This document shows positions 23,374 to 61,563 of a stretch of DNA of 64,000 nucleotides, piece by piece. The position numbers and the translations under genes were made by a program. The stretch is from Cheilinus undulatus. Lineage: Eukaryota > Chordata > Actinopteri > Labriformes > Labridae. The stretch spans positions 26,130,196-26,194,195 of the forward strand of contig NC_054873.1 of NCBI RefSeq assembly GCF_018320785.1, read 5' to 3'. The notes under the pieces are model-generated. The model worked only from the letters and a program-made list of their open reading frames with translations. It was not told where the DNA came from and did no database searches. Numbering within the stretch: position 1 is the first letter of the stretch; every line of letters starts with the position of its first letter.

Positions 23374-23901
23374 TTGAATGTTGAAAAATGTAGGCCCTAG
23401 AGAAGTTTATATGCATTGGAAATGATGAGCATATGCCATCTACAAACCTCCAAGGATTGTATTATTGTCATTTTACCGCAGCTGGAGGTCAGTCAGTTCA
23501 ATCTAATTAAAGAGCCTCTCCTGTGGCTTTGATAAGATCCTCTAAACTTCACTCAGACAAGACCCTGATGTTTAGTAGTTGTAGAAATTCTTAATTCTCC
23601 AAAATGTTTTTGCTCCTTTTTTTAGAATCTTTTTTTTAAGTACCACCCTTCAGTAAGATCTGAAATCAGATCTGACATACAAATTCCTCTTGCTTAAATT
23701 TCACTTTTTGGAAATGTCCTACCCGTAATTGATGCAGTCAGATTGAAAGCACCATTAAAAAGAGTTTAATATGAATAATTTAATTGGCTCCAATTTCTGA
23801 GTTTTATATTACACCATGATGTGAAGACCTGTTCAGCATAGCTTTCAGCTTTAATTTTCATGTGTCCTTTTTTCTGCCCTACAAAAAGAAATAGTATATA
23901 A

Positions 23902-24422
23902 TAGAGGTGGGAATCACCAGTGGCCCCACGATATGATATTACCACAATACTTGGGTCACAATTTGATATTATTGTGATTTTAAACATTTTGCAATGTAGT
24001 GAGTATTGCGATACCATATATTGCGATCTATACCATTTTTTCAACCGTTAAGTTAATTTAGCATTAGTCTTGCCCTTGTTTCTGTTGTATTTTCACAGTA
24101 TTTTATTTTCATGTAGCACTTCTTGCAAACCTCATGTGTCATGTCCGTCTCATTCGTGTCCTGCTTGCATTCCTAATGTTCTTCCCCTGGTGCTGCCATG
24201 TTTGTTGTACTAAGTTTCCCCTGCTTTATGACCGTCACCTCTGCCAATCTCACTGGACAAACAATTGTCCAAACAATTGATTTTTTTTCCTGTTATCATA
24301 GACTTTAGTTCATATTTGCAACTATTTTGAAAAAAAAAAAAGATACTGGGTGGATGAGACGATACATCACCAGACAAAATATCACAATACTATGCTGTAT
24401 AAATTTTTTCTCCCACCCCTAA
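23902..24422. mobile_element. MITE with GAGGTGGGA termini
   Basis: The left end reads TAGAGGTGGGAATCAC and the right end reads TTTTCTCCCACCCCTAA, forming imperfect terminal inverted repeats around about 520 bp. Internal phrases (CACGATATGATATTACCAC, TATTGCGATACCATATATTG) are characteristic of an abundant fish MITE. No ORF is present. Confidence 0.6.
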
Positions 24423-26797
24423 TATTTAAACACAGGCTAGCCAACCAAACTGGACAGAAGAACGGTAATTTTCTCAGGTAATGCACTGACGTACAATTTT
24501 GAAGTGCTGTACTGAACATAATTTTACCCCTACTTATTGTCTATCCATAATACTACCTTGTTTTTCATTTTCACTATCAAAACTGTGCCTAATTGTGGCT
24601 CTCTTGTCTTCTTTTAGAGCAGGGGTGTACAAACTATGGCCCCGGGGCATAGCAGCAAATTCTAGAAATGAAATCAAATATGGCACACATTAGATGATGA
24701 AGCTTGTACTCAACTGTATTGTACTTTTAATTTCAGCACCAGGCAGCGCTGCCATGTTGATTCTGTTAAGAAACGTTTTGACAAGAGTATATCTGGATTA
24801 ACAATGTCCTGATGGATTACTGCAGCAAATAGCATCAACAGCATTTCAGGGGCAGAGCCAGTGGTAGCCAGGGCCAAACAGGGCCCCCTGAAATCTGATT
24901 GGATCCACCAAATCTTGACAATTAGCAATTATTTGAATCACTCCTAAAGAAACAGCAGGTTTGCAGGGAATTGTCTTGAGACGATCATTACAAAGGGCTT
25001 GTATTAAAACAAAACACACATTCTTCCCAAGTGTAAAGATTTAAACTAGCTGAACTTCACAGCTAAAAGTTGAGTCCTTTGAACACTTAAAAATTGAAGG
25101 AATGAGGGTTACATGAAGAAAGCTTAGTGAGGTAGGCCCATTGATTCTGCTTTGAACTGTACAGTTATCTGTAGTCGGGGAGAAGAAATGTTTATATTTG
25201 TGAACACCATGTTTAAATTTTGAGTGATTATTTATTCATTTTTTAAAGTTTGTTAGGGACAGATACATTATAGTGTACATAGACAACTGAGAACAGCCAT
25301 CCCATGCAAGTATAATTTCATAGTGAATGCTAATATGCAGTAAGAAGGACATTTATGAGTATAAAAAGCTAAAACAGTTGATTAAAAAGGGAAAGGGTTA
25401 CAGGTACAACAGAGAACGTAAAACCACAAACAGTGACAATGTTACAGAAAATCAAACATGAATACATCTCTGTGCTGAATTATTATCTGTCCATACTGGT
25501 ATCATGTCATATTTAGCATCTTTAAAGTTATTTGTGTTTATTTATTGCCTATTATTATTCCTATCATCTTGTATTATTATTTTTTATTTAAATGAGCTTA
25601 CATTAGTGTGCATCAGTCTCTAAATCCTGTTTTAACAATAATCCATTTGTCAGTCCCTTCTCTGCTCCCCTGTGAAGCATTTTAATTTGTAAATGAATCT
25701 GTGTGAAAGGATATAGTTCAGCAATCAGACTGACTGATTGTTTGGGTATTTGACAGATTAATCAGATAACAGTTATTGAAAGAGACTAAATTCTACAAAA
25801 TTTCATACAAAATCACAATAAAAACTTGCAGTCACAGTTTGTTCATTGTGCAGTGTCTGCATGTTAGTCTCAACTCTGCAGCAGTAAAATGCTAAACTTC
25901 ATAACAGTATTACTTACCTTATGTGATATATTTTTATGTACTTCATTGTGTCTGTTAGTATCTTCAGTCAAAACATTTTCTGTTGTTTTCAGATATGTTA
26001 CCACATTTTGAAATTCCTTCAGATAGATAATGCATTCATTAGTCAGGTGGTGTGTACCCAAACAAGCATTATAAATACTTGTTAATACAAATAGTTATGA
26101 AGACACACGACACAATCTGCATAAGTATTACAGGAAAAAGTATAAACACTTATTTCTAGTTTTTTGATGTTTTGTTAAACCTTTGTTTTTAAAAGCTGAA
26201 CTCTTACTTGCACTAAAGTATTACTATGATATAAGTTAAGGACCATTTCTAACCCTTGCCAGGCATAAATGTGCATGCTGTTAGGATGGGAATAACAGTT
26301 CTTCACAGGGAATACTGAGCAAGTAAATATGCAGTACCTAAGTCTACCACTAGAGGGCAGTCCTTGCCTGCATATAAGAGGATAACAAAAATGAAGGTCT
26401 GTAAAAGCAGAGACTGGTCACAGTTAGATGTTGTGAAAAATGAGATTCCAAAACAATCAGTTACTGCAATATTTAATTAGTTCAAACATATACTGCTCTT
26501 TTGTCACTGATAAAACACTTTCCATTCTTTGTCAGTCAGTGATTCCGCAGGAAAACCATACTCAACTGACCGTGGCTATCTTTTTTCCCCCATTTCTTTT
26601 TTGGTTTATACATTTTCTCTTACTGGTTTATAAGTCTGCACACTGGAGTTCATGGTCCTAAGTCCGACAGGACTTCAGTAGATGGTTTAACTGGAGTGCC
26701 CTCTGTTAGGGAACAGATTAGAGTGTAAGAAGCATCTTTCAGCGTTACTAACACACACACAATGAATTGAGGAGGTAGTGAGGGGCTGCTCATGTTC
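24423..26797. other. Intergenic DNA without recognised genes
   Basis: I see only a short hAT-MITE end at about 24620 (GCAGGGGTGTACAAACTATG, followed by GCCCCGGGGCAT). The rest is AT-rich and unrecognised. Short open frames here have no family features. Confidence 0.5.
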
Positions 26798-28260
26798 ACT
26801 ATATGGAATTAAGTATTTGGCCACCTATTAATTATTGAATTCAGGTGTTTCAACCAGACTCATTGCCAAAAGTGTATGAGATCAAACATCTAGCCATGCA
26901 GTCTTCTTTTGTAATACAAGATGGGTTTTTGAAAAGCTGTGATTGCAAGTGCAACTATCATGGCTGCCACCTTTGCAGTAACACAGTTTGTGAACTTTCA
27001 TCCCTGCATGATATTCCACAGTCAACTGTAAATGAAATTATTTTAAAGTGGAAGTGTTTAGGAGCAACAGCAACTCGGCCATGACGCACAGAACAAGGAG
27101 CATGGTGCGTGAAAGTCGGCAACGCTCTGCTGATTCCATAGCTGAAGACCTTGAAACTTCCACTGATACCAGTGTAGCACAAAAACTGAGCAGCTGGAGC
27201 TTCATGGAGTGAAGCTGCATGCAAGCCTTACATCACCAAGTCATATGCCAAGTGTCAGGTGGAGTGGTGTAAAGCACATCAACACTGTGTTCTGTAGAAT
27301 GACAAATCACACTTCTCGTTTTTGCAGTCAAATGAGTGAGCTGGGGTTTGGTGGACGCCGGGAGATTGTCACCTGTCGGACTGCATTGTTACAATGTTAC
27401 AATGTTACAATGTCATTTAGCAGACGCTTTTCTCCAAAGCGACGTACATTTGAGAGCAAGAACAACACAAGCAATGATCTAGACAAGAAGAAACAACATC
27501 AGTAAGTGCCATCAAGTGCTTCAGGTCCAATTGGACGCAAGTGCTGCCGTGTAGAGTTTAAGGCAGAGTACCTAAAATATACGTTGTTTATGTAGTTTTT
27601 TTTTTTTTTTTTAATGTTTTTTTTTTTTTTTGTTATTAGACAGCAACAATGAATCAAGGAAAATGTGGGATCACTAATCGCCATTCATTAGACTTCACAA
27701 CAACTATTTACCAAGTACCAAGTGCTGGATCATTCCCAAAGAGCTGGGCAAAGAAATCCCAGAAGTGTTCCAACTGTGAAGTTTGGTGGAGGAGGGAAAA
27801 TGATGTGGGGCTGTTTATCAGGGTTTGGGTCCAGCTTCTTATCTCCAGTGAAAGGCAGTCTTAGTGCTTCAGCATATAAAGACATTTTGGACAATGCTAT
27901 ACTTCCAACTTTGTGGCAACAGTTTGGGGAAGGCCCTTTTCTGTTCCAACATGACTCTGCCAGTCACAAAGCACCGACTATAAAGATAGGGTTTGATGAG
28001 ATCAGTGCAGAAGACCTTGACTGGCCTGGAATGGAGATTACGAATCAAGCCTTCTCGTCCAACATTAGTGCTTGACTTCATAAATGCACTATAGAATGAA
28101 TGGGCACAAATTCCCACATAAACACCCCAAAGTTTGTGGGAAGCCTTCCAAAAAGAGTGGAGGCTGTTATAAGTGCAGAAGGAGGCCAACTTCAAATTAA
28201 AGTACATGCATTTGAATACAATGTCATTACAGTCCCTCTTGGTGTAATCTATGTCCACTA
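26798..28260 (+). mobile_element. mariner/Tc1-type transposon, decayed and interrupted
   Basis: The left end (CACTATATGGAATTAAGTAT) and the right end near 28258 (CATTACAGTCCCTCTTGGTG, then ATGTCCAC) are the termini of a common fish mariner-type family. Transposase pieces on the plus strand include DIPQSTVNEIILKWKCLG (second helix-turn-helix, about 27010-27065). At 27770-28040 there are [36 protein letters not shown] and [10 protein letters not shown] (a catalytic Asp region). The C-terminal part degenerates after DLDWPG. Frame breaks and an inserted repeat at about 27400-27640 separate the pieces. Confidence 0.7.
27400..27640 (+). repeat. Interspersed repeat (CATTTAGCAGACGCTTTT family) inside the mariner-type element
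   Basis: CATTTAGCAGACGCTTTTCT, then CCAAAGCGACGTACATTTGA and GAGCAAGAACAACACAAGCA, is a very frequent teleost repeat. It is preceded by three tandem TTACAATG units (27387-27411) and followed by two poly-T runs (27596-27612 and 27617-27631). It interrupts the transposase reading, so it inserted after the host element. A short piece of the same family in opposite orientation lies near 44960-45000. Confidence 0.65.
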
Positions 28261-31200
28261 ACTTTAAGATCTTACAGACTCAGAGCCTCTCAAATATAAA
28301 AGAGAAGACACAGAAGAACAAACAGACAACAGGTGCTTGCTCGTTATTTATTATGATGTCATCACAGCCTCGTTATTGCATGTATCAGAAACACCGAGCT
28401 ATTGCTTTGCACTTGACACGTTCCAGAGTTCAGCTTGACCTCGGCTTCATTTCTCTGCAGTCTTGTTTTAAACCTCCAAAGGACTGAGGATCCTTTCTTC
28501 TATGTGGGGGGGACTACATAACCCAGACCTTTGCAGAGCACAAGGCAGTTGGCAGAGACCGAAAAGAGGAACAGTGTGTGTGGTAGATGGTTTTTTACTT
28601 TTTGAAAGAGATATTTGAGTGAAGTCAATAAAGAAGCCACAGAGAAAGCTGTAAGGTACATGAGATGTTTTCATCATCTGTAGTGCTGTGAGAAAGGAGA
28701 TTTTTCCTTTGATTTTCCCATACTTTCTTGCCTTTATTCACCAGTCCCTTATCCATCCTCCTCAAGGTCCCCCCTGTTGGCATGTTCTGCAGCGAGCACC
28801 CTTTAAGTGTGGTCGACTAATCTGTTTGTCTGGCTTAGGTGGTCTTGGGTGAGAAAGACTCAGCAGCCAGTTTCACACAGACATACGAAACAAGTTGGGG
28901 TCGAGGTTGCAGGGATGAGGTGGACACAGAGAAGGTCAGAGGAAGGGGTGTGAGACTCTTGTCTAAGACTAGTCCCTGGACTAAATGAGAGCAGAATCAG
29001 GGTTAAGTATTCTAATTGTGTGGCCATTTAAAAAGCTTTGAGTCGATCCAGGGCCTCCGTTGAGCCAAATCTCATCAATAAGTGCCAATTTGAATCCCAA
29101 CCAACAACCCGTCTTTCCTCGTTCTACTTCTCCACCTCCTTACCCTTCCTCCCTCTCTCCCTCCCTCCTCACCATGCAGACAAACAGACATTCCAGTAGC
29201 GGATGTAGCGGTGGTTGTCCATAGCAACCTGCCATGCGGGGTGTATCTTGTGAGAGCAGGACCAGAGAGTGAATGGCTAAGCCTCCTGCTAACAAAGGCT
29301 GCGAATCTCAGAGATGCTTTTGAGCTTTCATAGAATCCCTTTGACTTCTGGGCTGTGGGAGTGCTTTACATAAGCCAGCAGCAGCAGCAGCAGCAGCTCC
29401 CCTCTGCCCCGCTACATCGCTCTCTCCTCCTGCTCCCTGCACCTAATACACACACACACCCCAATGTAGGTCGGCCCGTCTTCGCTCATCCTCTAAAAAT
29501 TCCTTCAATCTGTCATTCAGTGTGACTGTCATGGGTCTCTATTGGAGAGGTGTTAAGAGATGAATGCACTCACTGTACGATGAAATAGATTTAAAATGCT
29601 TGTCTGCACCAGTAAAGAAGTGATTCTGCTCACATTATTTGTCCAGAACACCAACATATCAGTGACAATTTATTTTAGACAGCATAATAACTATTTAAAC
29701 TCAGTTCAATACCTTTCTAAATCCTCTTGCATGGCAGGCCTCTCCTAAATACGCTGTAGTGCTAAATTAGTTGACTAATTTACTCTATTTAGATTTTTCC
29801 ATTAAAACTTTTTTTTACATATATATTTATCATTTATCCCCCCATCTCAGCAGAAAGTCTGCCTTATTTCCAGCCACAAAAATAATGTTAAATGCTATGT
29901 TTGTTATGCATATTTCTACTGCTAACAGTCTTTTGTTAGATGGGATCTGCTAGCAGCTGACACTGTGTGCTCTGCCTCCTCTTGTGAGCCTCTCTGGGAC
30001 TGACTGGCAAAGCCAGCTGCTCCACTGTGCCTCTCTGAGTCAACACATTTAACACAGACACGTAAACTACACACTTCAATAAGTCGACGAGTCAATGACT
30101 TCATCTTAATAGTATATGAGCTTCTATTCCCCTTCCTTCTTTTACTGAAGCCGCTGAGCTGTAATAAAGTTAAATAAGAGCGATAGGTAGAGATACAACC
30201 ATTTCATGTTTTTAACACAACCTGGAGAAAGAAGGGGTGTAGACATTTCCAGACAGGGTTGTTTGGATTCACTGGTTGAAGACTTGAGATACACAATCAA
30301 TGGCAGAAGGCTTGGAAGGGGTTAAAACTAGCTGGCATAGTGTCTTCCTGAAACATATTCTCTTAAATGGGCTCACTTTCACACTTACCTGGCTGGTAAT
30401 GTCAAAGTACCCCGAGCACTACCAAACATACATTAAGGCACATAGCCATATTCAAAACATCACCACATGCTGTATCAACGGGGAACAAAAACAGAAGCTA
30501 CCACTCCCCTGTTGTTGGAAAAATTCAACATGTGTTCAGAAAAGCAGGCAAAACTCCCTCCATCAGTGTTAAAATTAGTCTTCTTACCATTTATACAGAA
30601 ACTGGTAGGTTTGAGGTGAAGGAAATTTGATGTGTTTCATCTTTGTGTATCATCAGCCATTTGGACGACAGTCCTCTACAAGAGCAGCAGTTTGAGAGTG
30701 GGAGTGAACATACTGGTGCTTCTCTGAACACATGTCTAGAACTATGGCCACTTAGATAAAGGGATTCAATAATCAGAAATAGAAAAATTAACATTTGTAT
30801 CAAAAGCAAAACATTTTCCTGCAAAAACAGCCACAAAAGTTCCTTATATGGATCTAAAATGCAAAGCAAATATTCTGAAGAGATGAGTTCTCAAAGTAGA
30901 AACTGCTTTCTGGGACAGTTTCACTATGAGTCGATGGATTTCTGTATATGTCTGCCATCTCATACTGTCCATATGATCCTTGTCCACATTCATTCTAGAG
31001 ATACAATACTGTCAACATTGTGCTGTTTAAACCATCAGTAGTAGAATATACAAATGTACAATACACAATACAAATGCATACATAGTTGGGTATTACAATG
31101 AGACCTACAAAAAAGCATGAGAGTAAAAAGCCTGTGCGATATTGCAGGTGAGGCAAGCAGAGCCACAAATGTGCATCCAGATCGAGGGACACACACACCC

Positions 31201-31574
31201 TCCTACCATGATTAAGCACATGTCTATTTACACCGCGTCATAACAAAGCTATCAAAAACAAAGGCTCCAAAAATTCTTCCTAAAAACTTTTTTTTGTTCT
31301 TTTGTTTCTCTACTTACAACAATGTCGATTCCATATATGTACATCCCTAGAAAATAATTTAATTATAGTTATACACTTTCTACATTTGTGAAACAATACA
31401 GTCCTAGTCCACAAGGAGGGAATTTTTTGTTTATGTGCGTATTTGTCTGTAAATGTTGTGTGTATGGGTGTATACAGTGTTTGTATGAAGTGAGGAGTCA
31501 TGGTCGGCACAGGGGGATTAATGTCCATGGATTTGCTAACAGTCGCAGGGGCAAATTCAGAGACGTGGACGTGG
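28261..31574 (-). other. Region downstream of the grm3 stop, possibly its 3' UTR
   Basis: These 3.3 kb follow the grm3 stop codon and contain no recognised transposon, unlike most neighbouring intergenic DNA. A minus-strand AATAAA lies at about 28347-28352. A (CAG)7 run lies at 29376-29396 and pyrimidine-rich tracts near 29140-29165. A long 3' UTR is plausible but not shown. Confidence 0.3.
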
Positions 31575-57004
<25,430 letters not shown>

Positions 57005-58244
57005 CTAATGTAGGTTAAGATATGCTCAGAGACTGGGTATGCTTAAACGACTAGTTGATGACTGATAAGGCAAATAGCCAGTCATTTTAAGGATTCTGGG
57101 AAGGTCAATCAGATCTGGGGGACCCTTCTCGGCTCTGTTTACCACTGGCTCCGTCCCTAGAACATCACTGATGCTGCGATCTATTAGGGCGTTATAAACC
57201 AAGATATCTTAATTATTTTGGTTGCCAATATTTTTAATATTCATAGTGTCTCAATTTAGTCCTAAAAAACAGCATTAAAACGTGCTGTCAAAATGTTTGT
57301 TTACTGTATTAGCATGGCAGCACTGCCTTGTGCTGTAACTAAGAAGAATAATACAGTCTAGCACAAGCAGGGCCATATTTTATTTAATTTAAAAGTTTTT
57401 GGGGGGCCAATCAAAAATGGGTGGCGGGCCAAATTTTGCTCCCAGATCATAGTTTGGACACACCTGGTCAAGAGGAAGAGCTGGGCTGTTTTCCGTGCAG
57501 ATGCTATAAACAAGGTCTGACTATGAGACCTAATGATCTTTACCTTTTACTGTACCTTTACAAACAAAGGATGCACAAGAGCTCCATGACTTTGACCTTA
57601 AATCCACTCATCCCTGAGTCAGGATGAACAATTCTGCAAAGTTGGATGAAAAACCCTCAAAGAGCTCTACAGATATCATTTACATGAGAATGGCCTGGAA
57701 AGCAAGGGACAAACATAAGGCCCAGTGACCTTGACCTTTGACCTCAGTAATTTAATCCCTTCATCTTTGTGTAAGATTAAACAACTGTGCAAAGTGTGAT
57801 GAAAATATGTCGATGCGTTCTTATAATATTTCGTTGACAAGAATGGACCGGACAGAACAGACATATGGATGTAACGTACATATGGACAACCTGAAAACAT
57901 AAGGCCTAAGGTCTGGGCTATAGCAGGTACAGAGGCATAGAAGAGACAAACTGCCTGTTAAAGAAAATACCACTTTTTTCACTCCTTTTTTCACTCACGG
58001 TGAGGTGGGGAGGTGAGCCCCAAGTGGGCTTTTGGCTCTGGCTTCAAGCACCTGGCCCAGCGGTGGCTGGAGGGGAGTCTGACCATTGATGCATCGCTGT
58101 CTATGTGTGCTAGGGATTGCACAATTGGGGCATGTCATATGATGCAATGTCGTGGTCGACTCCAGTGTGTTTTGAGCCTAACTGATTCACCCAGAGGTAA
58201 TTTCTGTTTGTGTGAACTTAATGAACTTTTATAAATAAATGATC

Positions 58245-58546
58245 CACAATCCAACAACTCCAAAACGTTCTCGTGGACAAGTTGTGACGTGCACATTCAC
58301 CACGCTATGAAATAATAACGTATAATTATGTAAAATTATGACACATGAAGCAAATACTCGGAACTATTTCTTGAGTGAACCACTGGGCGCAATGGCACAG
58401 TGCAGCAGCCATGTCTTGAGTGTAGTTCCGGCTTTGCATTTAACTTTAAAACATCTTCGTCTCGTAATGTTCCATGATTATTTCATAGCGTGGTGAATGT
58501 ACAGGTCACAACTTGTCCATGAGTGTTTTGGAGTTGTTGGATTGTG
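58245..58546. repeat. Foldback with ~70-bp arms
   Basis: The left arm at 58245-58313 (CACAATCCAACAACTCCAAA to CACGCTATGAAATAAT) is the inverse of 58477-58546 (ATTATTTCATAGCGTGGTGA to GGAGTTGTTGGATTGTG) with few mismatches and a spacer of about 160 bp. It is probably the core of a MITE whose outer ends I cannot define. Confidence 0.7.
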
Positions 58547-59090
58547 TATTTGATGAGTTTGATGAGGGAAAGCAAAAATTCCGTCTGCTAACATAGCGTT
58601 CGCGGTGTAGCTGGTTTAACGGTCCCCCAGATCTAGAACCATCTTGCACCGACAACTAAAGGAAACGGACCTATTACTAAGACTATAGGAATTATGGCAA
58701 TGGGCGAATTTGCCAAAATGTTGAAGTATCCCTTAAAGACATCAGACATGCATATGTATTTGCACTTGGATATCCATGAACTCACACCTTTAAACATCTG
58801 TAGTCTTCTTTTGTGTTTTTTAAAATTGTTATTTTTCATCTGTCATCTACGGTGCCACCCACCACGCCAAAGTGACAGGAGGTGATCCCAGGCTGTATAA
58901 TTTCTCTTTCAACGGTGCTGTGCTCCAGATTTAATTTCATCGACTTAAAAAAAAACTATGACTAAAAATGTTGGGTAACAGCTTGTTTTACATGACATAC
59001 ACTAGACTAAGACTCACAAAGATAGATCTGTGATGACTAAAAAGGACAAAAAGTAAGTTTGGTTTTCGTCACGATTTTGTTTTATTTTAT

Positions 59091-59500
59091 TTAACCTTTA
59101 TTCAACCAGGTTAGTCCCATAGAGATCAATGATCTCTTTTTCAAGGAAGACTTGACCAAGAGTGGCAGCAATACACAGTTTCATCAAACAATACACTCAG
59201 ACTCATACAATACACATAAAGTAATAGAAAAGAATTATAAGTCATCAATTAAAAAATGACATTCAGGAAGTTTGGATTCAAAAGCTTTCACTGCAGATTT
59301 AAGTTTTGCAGTTTAGATTCAATCTGCAGATTGTTCCAAGCAAAACGTGCTGAAAACCTGAAAGCCTTCGTTCCCAGTTTAGTTCAGACTCTGGGAACAA
59401 CAAACCGCACAAAGTTCAATAATCTCAGGTTGTGTAATCCAGCTTTCAAGATTAAAAAAGAGGAGAAAAAATCAGGAATTTTGCCGAAAATGGCTTTGTA
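59091..59500 (+). repeat. LINE 3'-end-like fragment
   Basis: TTTAACCTTTATTCAACCAG, then GATCTCTTTTTCAAGGAAGA and GACCAAGAGTGGCAGCA, is a widespread fish retroelement tail. The following AAAACGTGCTGAAAACCTGA stretch seems to belong to the same unit. ACTAAAACT-type repeats lie on both sides (58950-59060 and 59700-59830). Confidence 0.4.
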
Positions 59501-59833
59501 AATGACTAAAACTCGTAAAATGTAATTTTGTTTTCATCTGACACTAAAAATCCATATTTCTACACTGTGGGTAAATCTGTCAAAAACAATGCATCTTTAT
59601 CTCTTTTGCCTCTTAGCAGTAGGAAGCTGGGATCCCAGGTTTGGCAGGGTGCGTAGAACCCACGACCATGATTTTGTACCAGAGAATGAATGCTTGGACT
59701 AAAAGGAAAGACTAAAATATTAAGTACTGTTTATGGACTAACACTAGACTAAAACTAAAAAAAGATAGAAATGCCTAAAAGGTGACTAAAACTATGAAAA
59801 TACATGTAATCAAAAGACTAAGACTGAGACTGA

Positions 59834-60468
59834 GGCCCCGTCCACACGTAGATTAATTCAGGTATATACGCAAAAGTGTTTTGTCGTGTCGGTGTTTCAT
59901 CCACACAAAAATGGCATTTTTGGAGGCCGTAAACACTACTGTTTGAAACCGGGTCCCAGAGTGAACAAATCTGTAAATGCTTACCATTTCATCTCCGTGT
60001 GGACGACCAGCCGTGTCTTTCTTAAAACGATTACATCAGACATAGCGTAGCCCACTTAAGTCGCATGCGCATGTCAAACCAAAACAACAATGGTGGATTA
60101 CAGGGCTGTGTTCATGCTGCAGAAGCTATGGATCTTATTATGGCTTTTACTGCAAAATCTGATTCCCCTTTATCACCAACGAGAACAGCACACACCAGAT
60201 GTTCTTAAATCCACCGCGGAGAAGGACCAGAAGGACAACCAGGAAAAAGTTTGTGGCAGTTTTCTGTAATCTTCTTCTCTGTTTTGATGCATTTCCGTGG
60301 CAGCGTTACAGCACCACTTGCAGGCTTGGCATATATACTACAGCTTTTTTAGTTGTTTTCAGTGGTTTCGTGCCTATGTGGACATTTCCTGAGCTGTCCC
60401 GTATTTATGGAAAACTTTTTCAAAACGAAATAGAAATATATTGTTTTCGTCTCCGTGTGGACAAGGCC
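59834..60468. mobile_element. MITE with GGCC..GTCCACACG termini, 635 bp
   Basis: The left end reads GGCCCCGTCCACACGTAG and the right end, reverse-complemented, reads GGCCTTGTCCACACGGAG. The flanks are TGA (59831-59833) and TAA (60469-60471), which could be a mutated 3-bp TWA duplication and would suit Harbinger. It lies inside the surrounding GACTAAAACT-type repeat. Confidence 0.65.
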
Positions 60469-61043
60469 TAAGACTAAAATTTAAAAAGCTGTCAAATTTA
60501 AGACTGCTGTGCTCTGCCCATGTCAGTTGCCTACCATCTTTTTTAATTGAGGTGTCTTTTTATTAAAAACTAAAATCCATGAGGTAAAGGTATTAAACAG
60601 TAAAACAATGTCTAATTCTTGTGGATTAAATTCACATATTCAGGCTTGTGCTTCCAGAAGATGGTAGCACATGCAAAGCATTTTGGGAACCTGATGCAGC
60701 GGGAGGCCAGTATACGTCGGCACTTTAATAATGTTTTTTTTTCACAAAATATATTGACAAAAATGAAACATGGGTTCAATGTATACTACCTTATGGAGTT
60801 CATTTTTTAATGAAAAGACACCTCAATTTTAAAAAACCATACCGGGCAATGTGCATGCATTCATGAATGTCCCAGTGTGCATGTGTTTGTGGCTGTCTGA
60901 TGTCTGCAGCTACGCTTTCTTGCCTAGACGGGGCATAAGAGTACTCAGTTCCCTAACAATACTTGGATATTACTGGTGCTGGGCCAAAACCTCATATCTC
61001 TAAATACCACTTTTCAGATAATTAAAAATAAAACGCTTTATTT

Positions 61044-61563
61044 TAGGGCTGAACAATTTGGGAAAATAATCTATTTGCGGTTTTTACCCCCGATACTGTG
61101 ATTGCGATTTGATATGTGATTATTCCTTAAGTTTCTCATCGTTTGTATTTTCCGACAAACACTAGCAATAAATCACTCTTAATTATAACCAACACAATAA
61201 CAGATAAAACTAGGGCTGAACAATTTTGAAAAAAAAAACTAACTGTGATGATTTTGACTCATATTGCAAATTGGATATGAATTATGGTTTTGAAAGGAAT
61301 GTAAATATTTCTGTCATCCTCATATTTAATCAGAAAAATGTACAAAAATGAAGATAGTAGGATTTTTTTGTAGACTAGTCTTAAAACAGGTCTTGAATGA
61401 TTGCATGATATGTTACGCACGAGATCTCTGCTGCAAAAAGAGTTTGAAACCAGTATTTTGACAAAAATTTCAGGTTAAAAAAATATTGCAACTTCGGCGA
61501 TTTGAAAATTGCAGCAGATCATATTTTGATTGAATCTTATTTTCAATTAATTTCGCAGCCCTA
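61044..61563. mobile_element. TAGGGCTGAACAATTT MITE, with a second left end
   Basis: A complete-looking copy runs from 61211 (TAGGGCTGAACAATTTTG) to 61563 (AATTAATTTCGCAGCCCTA). A second left end of the same family starts at 61044 (TAGGGCTGAACAATTTGGG) without its own right end, so one copy was truncated by, or inserted next to, the other. Internal TGATTGCGATTT and AAAATTGCAGCAGATC phrases fit a known fish MITE type. Confidence 0.65.

Noticed and set aside
29376..29396. (CAG)7 run as a coding polyglutamine tract
   Set aside because: It lies in the region after the grm3 stop with no open frame carrying it; it is a simple repeat only.
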